Origin: Myrica gale
Lineage: Eukaryota; Streptophyta; Magnoliopsida; Fagales; Myricaceae
Assembly (NCBI GenBank): GCA_963930655.1
Contig: OZ005604.1
Location: 754,001 to 818,000, forward strand
DNA: 64,000 nucleotides
Direction of reading: 5' to 3'
The translations under genes were made by a program, and so were the position numbers. This document shows positions 51,250-61,293 of this stretch, piece after piece. The first letter of the stretch is position 1, and the number at the start of each line of letters is the position of its first letter. The notes under the pieces are model-generated. The model saw nothing but the letters and a program-made list of their open reading frames with translations, did no database searches and was not told the origin of the DNA.

Positions 51250-54200
51250 TCAGGGCTATCATCTCGAGGTCTATATTCAGCAAGAGGAATCTCTCTGCAG
51301 GGAGAAAAAACAGTACAAACAATCCTCCACCCCGTTAGGAAAAGGGTTGGCTCCCCTCACAATTGAAGTAAAGGAAAAAGATTTTGCCTCACAGTTTTAA
51401 TATTGAAATCAAGACATGAGGAATCTGCAGTTCTTTCCTATAATTGACTCGAGAGCATCTCAGAGCAGTTCAAAGGTGTACGGATGCGCACCTTTTTGAT
51501 ATAGGTTAAAGTGGAAGATGTGAAAGCACGCATATTTTCAGAATCCGGATTCAATTTACTCCATTGTCTTATATCGTGGACTGGCTGATTTTTGCTGTAT
51601 TCACTTTATTGTGTTGCAAGCAGTAAAAGCATAATTGAACTCTTGATTTTGCCATTTTATTTTCCCTTTTCTTTTACAAACCAGTAAGTAAGATTTTGCT
51701 ACAACTACAAGCAATCAATTTTACCTCAGTTGATATACCATATAAACTAGCTATTCATCATGATAAACCTATGTAGCATTTAAACCTAAAATCTTTGTAA
51801 CATCCAAATTCTCCTACAACAAAGTAGCTATTGAGGCAACGCTCCCAGCCAGAGATCAGTATACTCACAGCATGAAAGGTCCACCCAGAATGGTTGTAAG
51901 CATCAAATGTAATTGACTTCACTATCATCACAAAGCATTTGTCTTTGACTTCCAATCCCAGCTTGATTCATCAAGCAGCAGGGGAAATGCCTTGTCTGTG
52001 TATACAGGTATGCAGAAGTAAAATGATGACCAGTCTTTAACGTTCACCATATCTTCACTAAAATGATTCAGGGTTCCTGTATCACTCGAACCATCCAAGC
52101 CACTCTCATTCTTGTCATGAAGCAGAAAGCGTGAAGATATGGCTTCATTTTGGGGAGTTTGAAGAGCACAATTGAAAGGTGAATGATATTTCCTTGAGGA
52201 ACCAGTGAACAATTGGATATTACATTCTAAATCAATATTGGGTCCAGAGGACAGGAGGAAACCATCTATACCAGGATGATGATACCTCTCACTAAGTACC
52301 TTGCTCATTATATGATGGAGATTTCGAGGAAAGATACGGCCGTTATCTTTGCATTCAGTATAATTCTCCCAATCTTCAGCTAGATTGAGATAATCAGGTC
52401 CAAGCAATAACTTTAAAGGACAATGGTTAAAGTCCATGTAGGTGTCTTCCTTGCCATCAACGTGTCTTCCAAAATCATCACTGTAGTTGGTGGACTGGCA
52501 CCATGGTAATGGAATAGCCTTTGATGTACACATAGGTAGGAAGGATGATTTAGTCACCTTATTCACACCAAACCTATCATCCAAAATGTGCTGGCAATCA
52601 TCACCCCACGACTTGATGAAGAAGAATACAAACTCAGCTCTGTACTTCGACCACTAACAGATAAGTTTCTTCTATCAGTACCCCTGTCAAAGTCCCAGCC
52701 TAGGAGAAGATTATGTGGCTCTCTTTGAATCAAATATTCCTTTGAATCATCTAATTCAGATAGTTCTTTGAGACGGCGGTATGCAAGATGACCATATCTT
52801 TTGGATGGAAAGCCAGACACTGAATTAGTCTCAGCACATAGAACTGGAAGAATTCCTTCTAATTCATATCCACGTTCGCTTGTTTCAGACCTGGGACATG
52901 CCATGTTAGCATCACTAGCGGGAAAGCAATAATTTGTGAGGACCATCTCCTCTGATCTGTTCAGCCAACAAGATGGAGTATCATAAGATAAGTGTCTTCC
53001 ATCTGTACCCCTCTCGAAGTCCCAGGCTAGTAGAAGATTATGTGGTTCTCTTTTACTTCGCATCAAATATTCCTTTGAATCATCTAATTCACCTAGTTCT
53101 TTGAGACGACGGTATGCAAGAGGTCCATATCTTTTGGATGGACAGCCAGAAACTGAATCACTCTCAGCACATGGAACTGGAACAATTCCTTCTAATTCAT
53201 ATCCAGGTTCGCTTATTTCATACTTGGGACATGCTATAATAGCATCACTAGCGGGAAAGCAAGAATTTGGGAGGACCATCTCCTCTGATCTGCTCAACCA
53301 AAAAGATGGAGTATCATCGATTGTGGACCATACTCAAGCTCCATATAGTTTCTTACAGGTACATGATTTAACTTTTGGAGCTGAACATCAGACTCCAAAT
53401 AATCTACTAACTGAGATTTCGTATAAATATTGAATTCCTCTGTCTCTAGGTTCTCAAAACCCTGCATATATATTATTGTCATCTTAGTGAATGACTCCAA
53501 CACATTATGTCACATCCATAGAGAAAGCAAAGAGTGCATACACTGTTCTCATCATTCTGAGGGAACAGGCGACTGAGAAGCACTGAAACAAAATCATACC
53601 TGAGAAAATTTCTAAGAGTCCATGATACGAGGCTTAAACAAAATGAAAGATGCATTAATAGCGATGTTTCTAATCCCTTTGAACAGAATTCTTCAATATT
53701 AGGATGTGAGGTCTCCAAAACCCATTGGCATAGTTTCTGTCTCTTTCTAGAGAAGGTATCTCCATGCCTGTGCTGGACCCCTGAATATAATAACATAGTT
53801 ACAAGCATTTAATACTACTCAGCAAAGCATTACTACAGCAGTTACAAGTTGGAGTTTGTAAGTAGGAAAAGATTGTGATAATCTAGACTAAACGAGCAAT
53901 AGAGCTCCATCTGGTTTTCAAGAACTTGAGCAGAGCTAAATATTGGAATAGTAGAGATCGATTTTTTTCCTTCCCCCAGATATTAGATAACAAACAAAAT
54001 ATCATAAGAAAACAGTAGTGAGGTGCAATAAAAACAATTACCCCCAGGATTCGAAGCATCTCTATATGGCTCTATCTTTTCCCATATGTTGTAGATATGT
54101 CCTGGGGTTGTACAATCCTCCCTTGTACTCGCATCTACCAACCAAAAAGAAAAAGGAAAAGGGTAAAAAATGGTTACTTTGTAGAATCAGATCAAAGTTT

Positions 54201-56224
54201 TGGTTTTGAATACTTCACAGGATATATTGCAAACTGACCAGTCATTACATTGACTGGTTGTGAATATTCCAGTTAAGAATATTGACACCTGACACTCACC
54301 TTTTAGGATGCTAAAACCACAACGTCATGAAAGCATACCTAGACAGTGTTTTGGTATACTACTCAAAATGGTCTCAGGAAAGCACAATTGCACCTTCTTT
54401 CTTTTGTTTGATAAGTCAGATGTCCACTTATATTGGTACTTTTCAAGGCCTTATGAATGACGGGGCAGTGCATTCTGGACATCAGATGAGAAAGATATCT
54501 CATATCACAATGTACTATAAATTGTTATGACAACAAACATGAAGATGTGAAATTAGATTGCATAATCAATTAAAGGCAACCAACTCAATGTATTCACAGG
54601 AGGATCCAAGTAAACTTGTCCCGAAATCGGTAGCAATCATATGTGGTCATGTAATTCCTTCCACTTACATTGGTGGATTAGCCCCAAAGAAGAAGAAGAA
54701 GAAGGCACAAATCGACAGGATCTGTAAAAGAAACTTAAATTGCCGCTTCATATCTCAAACCTGAGTTCTTTGACAAACCACCAGACACCAGGAGGCGAGA
54801 GGAATGAGCTAAAGCTAGTAGGTATAACATTTTCGGTGAGTGCTGAGGACCTCAGTTCTTCATAGCTATTTTTGACGTTGTTGGTTTTCCCTGTGTAGTT
54901 CGGAAAAAGCATGTTAAAACTCCTATCCAGCCAAGTGCTTCACATTTAAAACTGTAAGTATGCTAAATCACAATTAGTGAATTTTTTCTCAAACCAACAT
55001 TAAGGACAAGGACGAAAATAAATGAAAAATACACACACAACAGCTGATATGTGGTTGTGAACAATTACCTCTCCAACAGTCACTAGATTTGAACTTCTTT
55101 GTCGGGATATTCTCTTTACACAATATACGTGACTGAGACTTGCGGTCAGCATTTTCCTTTACTTTCTTGAAAAATGCAAACTCTGAAGTTTTGGGGTCAT
55201 TAGCTGCACGGTAAACCAGATAAAATGATTAATAGTTTAAACAAGAGTTCCAAGCATTCATGATCTTGCAAAGCTCAGAGATAGATATGTTACAATGTCA
55301 AATATCTAGACTTCTATCACAAAGAAAAAGGATACATTAACTTCAACAAATGGAAAGGAAAAAGATAAGTTAAACCAAGAACCCAAAGAAGATGCAGATC
55401 CAAAAAACCAAGCTAAGTATGGGCAGCAACTCACAACTTGGACTTTGGCTTCCTTCAAGAAGTGTAGAAGAAGCGTTTAGTTTGCACCTTAGAGGATTAT
55501 CAACACCAGGATCCGTAAACTTCATTCTTTTATTGCTGGTAACATCTACAATGAAACATAGAACCAAACAACTTTAACTAGAACCAAGAAGTTAGTTTAC
55601 ATGATCAAGTTGGTTGGAAAATAAACATTTGGCGAAATCTCCTGCTGAGGTTTAACATGATGTGTTAGGACACCAACCCAATCCAAAACTAGAACCTCTG
55701 GCTTTTGGGCCTAGTTATGGAGTGACAGTCATACGGGTGTAAAGTCTACCAATACGGGGTATAATCAATATTTATTCCAATCTGCATTCTACTTCACAAT
55801 TTGCCACAAACAGGACAAAAGAAAAAGGCACAGCGCCAGGAAAGGCCCTGTTTGGTTCGACGCAAAACAGATCCTTGAAAATGTATTCAATGAAAATGCT
55901 CAAACTTTAAAAAATCTCTGAAAACACATTGAAAATGTGCAGGAAAACTACTCCATAAATTCACAAGTTAAAATATGGAAATTAGGAGGAGATTGGAGAA
56001 CCTTTGGGTTCCTGGGATGTTGGATTGCGGAATTGGGAACCGGAGCTCCGAACTCCATAGAGACTCCAGAGTGGCGATAGACTTCGGATTGGCGATGGAT
56101 CTTCAGCGGTAGAATCGGAAATTCGTCGTCTCATTGCTCGTAGCCTATGGATCAAGTGCTCTGGCTTTGGTACGCTTGAGTGAGGAGTAGAAGAGAGGCT
56201 GCAATATGGGCGCGAAAATGGCAC
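51250..56224 (-). pseudogene. Unrecognised multi-exon gene, frame-disrupted, with internal duplication
   Basis: In-phase exons are 56002-56224 (start MPFSRPYCSL; an alternative in-frame ATG lies at 56134), 55438-55545, 55069-55203, 54761-54890 and 54042-54134; exons from 53780 and 53544-53582 follow. The product is Ser-rich and polar (NKRMKFTDPGVDNPL, PTSFSSFLSPPGVWWFVKEL, FSRKRQKLCQWVLETS). A large exon from 53461 down to about 51870 holds two tandem units of about 110 residues, each with SEEMVL, YELEGI and AYRRLKEL. Defects: an in-frame TAG at 54062-54064, and frame shifts near 53325, 52600 and 51962. A possible last coding piece reads EIPLAEYRPRDDSPE near 51260-51300. I know no named family that matches. 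Given the defects it is probably a pseudogene; indel errors are the alternative. Confidence 0.5.
52655..53317 (-). repeat. Tandem duplication of about 330 bp inside the 53 kb gene
   Basis: Unit A (about 52985-53317) and unit B (about 52655-52984) align along their full length at DNA and protein level. Shared phrases include TCCTCTGATCTG, TTTCCATATCTTTTGGATGG-like stretches and AGATTATGTGG. One 6-bp in-frame indel separates them (MRSKREPHN against IQREPHN). The units encode about 110 residues each. Translated differences are spread out, so the duplication is not brand new. Confidence 0.85.
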
Positions 56225-56239
56225 GAGACTGGGCGGTTG

Positions 56240-57480
56240 TTCTCACGGTCACCTATAGGCTAACTGATTTTAGCACTCCTCAGTCCTCAAGTTATAAAAC
56301 GAATATGATATTAAATAATTAAACAATCAAGATACGGAAAAAATGGGATTTCTCTCTAAGTTGATAATCTTAACAAATTAAATATTGTTAAAATAAAATG
56401 TTGCTTTTTAGAAACAATTATTTCCACATACTCAACAATAATTTTTTGAAACCTTTTCCTTCATATGCAATATGTTCTTGCTTGCCTATTCTTTCTTTGT
56501 CATTCCCTATTACATTTCCTATCTCACCTAAAAATTATCGATTGAATTGTTTGATCTTTAACATGTTTGTTCCTCCAAAAATTCCAACCAAACAAATATA
56601 TTTCAAAATTTTTAACTTTTACACATAAATTTCAAATTTTTCACAAATTCTAATAAACTTCAACATTTAAAAGATTTTCAAAATTTTGAGAAAATTCCCC
56701 AAAATTTTGATAAACAAACAACCCCAATATCATCTACACATGTGGTGAGCTGACGTCACGTGTTTGAGATTTGCTGTGACTTTAAACCCACAAGTACGAT
56801 ATTAGGTTCATCTGAATCGGTGCATATGGGTGATGCGGATTATCTTTTTTTTTTAAATAATCATTTACTATTCAAAAGTTAAGAGTTTTTCTAAAAAATT
56901 CTTAAATTAAATCTCAAATTTTTTTAGTCTTATTAAATGTGTTTAAAATATGTCCTAAACTAAAAATGATAGATTATTATTAAATATTCAAAGTCAAGAT
57001 TTGTATTTTAAATTCTTAATAGGTTAAAAAATAGTTTGAGGGGACATTTTTGGAGCGACCAAGAATATATTTTGAAGCACGCATTGCAATAACACTCGAT
57101 TAAGACAGTAGGGCCGATGGCGATTTTTAATGTAATATGCAAGGCCTTAAGTTGCAACCTCTTACGGTCTCGAGGAAAATCAAGTAGGCCCCAAGAAAGT
57201 ACTGTAAGTAGCGTTCATTTGCCTAATATTTTAGGGTATCGAAATTTCGAACAAACTAAGCTTACTGTAAAATTATTAATATCTACACAAATTTTAAAAG
57301 TTTCATAAATTTTAATATTTAAAAAAAATCTTAAAATTTTGAGGATATTTTTTTAATAAATAAAAAATCTAAGGAAAAAAAATATAACGAAAAAAAAGGG
57401 AAAATGAGTAAAGCAGCAAAAGAAAGAAGATGACTTGTAATCGCGTTATCCAAAGAACTGGGATATGGTACATATGTGGC
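56240..57480. other. Intergenic region with MITE copies
   Basis: No gene. A MITE of the same type as the one at 43036-43192 lies at about 56560-56732 (TTTTTAACTTTTACAC, then GATAAACAAACAACCCC), and a weaker copy at about 57225-57365. Confidence 0.5.
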
Positions 57481-57661
57481 AGCACCCCAGTGGAGGTATC
57501 GATTTATTCCAACTAGCGAAGATCAGATAATTCTCCCCCAAAACAGAGAGAAATTCCAGTTCATTCAAAGCCTCTCAATCTTTGTTCTATTTTGACAACC
57601 CTTTTGTTTCGAGCAGTATACATTTTTTGGAGAGAGAAACAGGGAGAGAGAGGGGCAAAAC
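57420..57661 (+). promoter_or_regulatory. Probable psaE promoter and 5' leader
   Basis: The 240 bp before the psaE start contain GATAA/TTATC motifs (for example GCGTTATCC at about 57442 and CAGATAATTC at 57525), which resemble the I-box of light-regulated plant promoters. A GAGAGA-rich leader lies just before the ATG. No unambiguous TATA box was identified. The assignment is from position and motif resemblance only. Confidence 0.35.
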
Positions 57662-58692
57662 ATGGCAAGCTGCAACATGGCATCAGCTGCTTCTGGGTTT
57701 GTGCTGACACCTAATGTTACAAGCAGCACAAGTTCATCTGCTAAGATCAACATGGTATTCTTCCCTTTGAAGAACAATGGTTCAAGGCTAGTTGTAAGGG
57801 CAGCTGAGGAGGGTGCAGCTCCACCAGCCACCACTACAGCACCAGCTCAGGGTGAAGCTCCAAAGGCCAAGCCACCACCAATTGGACCCAAAAGAGGTTC
57901 TAAGGTAAGTTACCAGTTTACGTATTTCGTAACTCATGTCAATCAAACGGAAGATCAACCGACTGATAACCCAACCAAGGTTTAGTCCGTAACTTGATTT
58001 AGAAAAAGAAAGTATGAAGTGGCAAAGTGCCATTTGCATTAATTGCAAGTGCATATATTTGCAGAAGGAGATGAAGGTTCATTGTAATACATGATTATGA
58101 ACTTTGCGTAAAGCTTTGATCGATAGAATTTGACAGAGATAATGATAATAACTGGGAAAACAGATAGGCATGAACTGATGAAAGCTAGAATCTTTCCCTC
58201 TTCGTAAGCTAGAATCTTTGGTAATGCTGGAGTTACCTGACCTGACCTGTGTGGCTTGGGAGCTGCACCGGCCCGAGATTTACCGGCATGTTAGATACGT
58301 TCCAGACCTATCTATGATCTTTCTGTTTGGTGAATCCAATAAAAGCATGGTAAAGTGAAATTGTATGTTCTGGTTAAAAAAAGCGACTCATGAAAACAAT
58401 ACTCTCTCTCTTCAGGTTAAGATTCTTAGGAGAGAGTCTTACTGGTACAATGGCATTGGATCTGTGGTAGCTGTTGACCAGGTCAGTGCAGTGCTCCCTC
58501 ACTTTCTTCCCCCCACAATGTTAGTTATATTTGGGGTTATTGCCTAAGCTTAAAGTATTTGACTTTTTGTCGGAATCCATTTGGCAGGACCCGAAGACTC
58601 GCTACCCAGTGGTCGTCCGGTTCAACAAAGTTAACTACGCCAATGTATCTACAAATAACTATGCATTGGATGAGATTGTAGAAGTTCAATGA
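57662..58692 (+). CDS. psaE: Photosystem I reaction centre subunit IV (PsaE) precursor
   Basis: Three exons join in frame: 57662-57904, 58416-58481 and 58588-58692, giving 137 residues. The first 47 or so residues are a Ser/Ala-rich plastid transit peptide ending near [11 protein letters not shown]. The mature protein has an Ala/Pro linker ([19 protein letters not shown]) and then the PsaE SH3-like fold: [57 protein letters not shown]. It is a stromal PSI subunit that supports ferredoxin docking and cyclic electron flow. Length and intron phases are normal and no defect is seen. This is a nuclear gene copy, as usual in plants. Confidence 0.97.
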
Positions 58693-61293
58693 GTCATGGT
58701 TGTACTGTAATTTTAATTGTTATTCTCCCTCTATAGTTTTAGCTTGTCTGCGCCGGGAATGTGTATCATACTCTCTTTGATTTCTTCTGTGTTTTTCCTT
58801 ATAATGTTTTGATCACTGCTACATCCCAATCGAGATTGTTCAAGAAATATACCATACTCGCTGTACTTTTCACCAGTTCCTAAAAAACGCAGGTCACCAT
58901 TAATTCTACAGCTATAATGGCAGCACAAGTTTTGCCTGTTTTCCTTTAGTTTCATCCCTCTACCCAAGTTGTTTATTGAAACTTAATGGGAAACCCCACA
59001 GAGTAAACTGTTTCTGCCAGGTTTTGTTAAAAAATTATCCGGAGAGACGTCCAAAAAAGGAAAAAAATTGAATGGTTGAAAAGAACGGCAAAATTGAAGG
59101 TCAAAGACTTTAGATCCCTTCATACAGGTCCACTAATCCAGAAGCCAAAATTAGCTATTAATTATGTCTGGATTTATATTGTACAAATTCTAATAGGATT
59201 TGCTGCGTGCTTCATCTTCATAGTACAAATCCAGAACTGATTAATGCCGAAGAACAATGTTAACAAGGAAGCATGGAGGTACACTTTTGAAAGGGTCATT
59301 AAGTAGTTCAGCATATCTTCCATATGACCCAACCCTTTGCACAAAAGGGCTGCTCTCAAGAATCAAAGTTACTTATAGGCTTGACAGTTCAAGACCTTGT
59401 CAGTGCATCAGAAGACGGTCCAGTTAAGCAGAAGCCAAAATAGCTACGGTTACAACTATATACCGTACAGCTCATATTGTTGTGAACTTAAAACTGTTGC
59501 GTGCTTCAGCTTTCTCTGGAGAGGTTTCGAAAATCTGAGATGTTCGTGTGCTTCCCTTGTATACATTAAGACCTGACACCAGAGACAATGTTAGCGATTA
59601 AGCATAAAGAGGATTCTCATAAGAGTCTTAAAAGGGTCATTATGAGATCAAAAGCTTTCACCATATCTATGGAGTAATGAAAAGCAGAATGTAATTCCAT
59701 CAGAGCCTCTACCCATCCAAATGATAATGCTATCTGATGTTACCTTTGACATGGTACATTTAACAGCAAACCCTACAAGATCCCATCTAAATGATAATGC
59801 TATCTGGTGTCACATTTCACACAGTACATGTAGCAACAACTCATGTTGAATGTTGGTGAAAATGAAGAGCTATCCTTCTTTTCTGGTTAAAGAAAAGCAG
59901 AATTCAACTCTTAAAACAGTTTTAGGAATGATCAAGGATGTTATTCTTCAAGAACTTGTTTTTAAGTTGTCTTCATCTGCTGATTGGCCTGTATATTTGA
60001 GAATCCAACACCATGCTTTAGCAGAAGGATCAAGAAGCCATCTGAAAACAAATTTTGAGACTGGCCTGTCAGATGCATTTCTATGTCATATCCACTTTTT
60101 TAACTTTTGAGAGCAGAAAGCAACTTCTGGATTGACCAACAAACAAAGTCCAAATATTTTTATAGGTCTCAAATTGCTCTTGTGCATCATGCCCCTTTGT
60201 TATGTTAGCAGATTCTGGCCCTTACACATGTACCACAGACATTACTTATCAGGAAAAAGAGTCGCTGTGGGAACTGCTACACACCCTGTTCCAATACTAG
60301 TAGCAACCTAACAGAAATTTTTCATTTTCCGATGATATATAATCAGGTTGGTCACAAGAAGAAAATAGTTCCTTGGTTACATTATTCCTCCACAATAAAC
60401 CAGTAGGTCCTTTATCTATGACCATTATGAAATCCATCCTGGCTACATGATATAGCACAATAATTAACTACGTCTGACGTGCATGTCTGATAAAATTGAT
60501 CCATTGTATAATTGCGCCACTACAGGAATAATATTGTCTCGATAAATTCAACAGCCTTTCTAGAAACAAACTGAAAATGTCTGACCTTGTACAACGATAA
60601 GGTTGCAGGCAGTAATTAACCTCTTGCATGTGTATGTGAGAGAGCGAGAGAGAGAGATTCACAATTTCCCCATTTAGTGCAGTCTGCTATGATGCTTATT
60701 CCGAATTTGGAGTCAAAATTTCATTATAAAGACCTTCCCTATGCCACTTGATGACAAACATCAAAGCAGACCATGGCACTTACAAAATTCAACACATTCA
60801 CCTCTTAATGCTCCCTATGGTTCAATTTGTTTCTAAGCAGCCATTTTTTGGCAGACAATCGGTCTTGTGAAATTTAATAGAATCTTTAAGATATATAATC
60901 ACAGAAGTTTTCCTATTCAGGATCGCAATGTGCTAGTGAGATATTTCCCAACAATATTAGTGACAATTAAACCAATTTTGATGCATATGCCCCTAGCATG
61001 ACATGATAAAAACACACATACGTTATAATACCTTTGCCATTGATAACACTTCCTGCTTGTGCTTCAAAAGAATAACAGAAAAGCATGAAGAACACCTATT
61101 CTGATAGAATACTGTTACAAGTAAGAAATCAAGAGGATGAGATAAAAAGAATACAGGATTGACCAATGAAAACCCAACAAATAACTCATGTTCACAAGAA
61201 GGCACAATAAATTTTATCACAAAGGAGTAAAGGGAGGTATCGTAATTCAAACAAATCCAAGAGAAAGAGACCTTCATAAACAGTATACTTTCT
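58693..61293. other. Region between the convergent psaE and LPA1-like genes
   Basis: 3' flanks of the two converging genes and about 2 kb of non-coding DNA. A diverged duplication of about 330 bp pairs 59120-59330 with 59420-59660 (shared AGAAGCCAAAATAGCTA-like text, TTGCTGCGTGCTTCA/TTGCGTGCTTCAG, AAAGGGTCATTA). At 59710-59840 a unit with AAATGATAATGCTATCTG is repeated after about 77 bp. The frame at 59850-60110 has no domain, and no other gene is seen. Confidence 0.45.
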
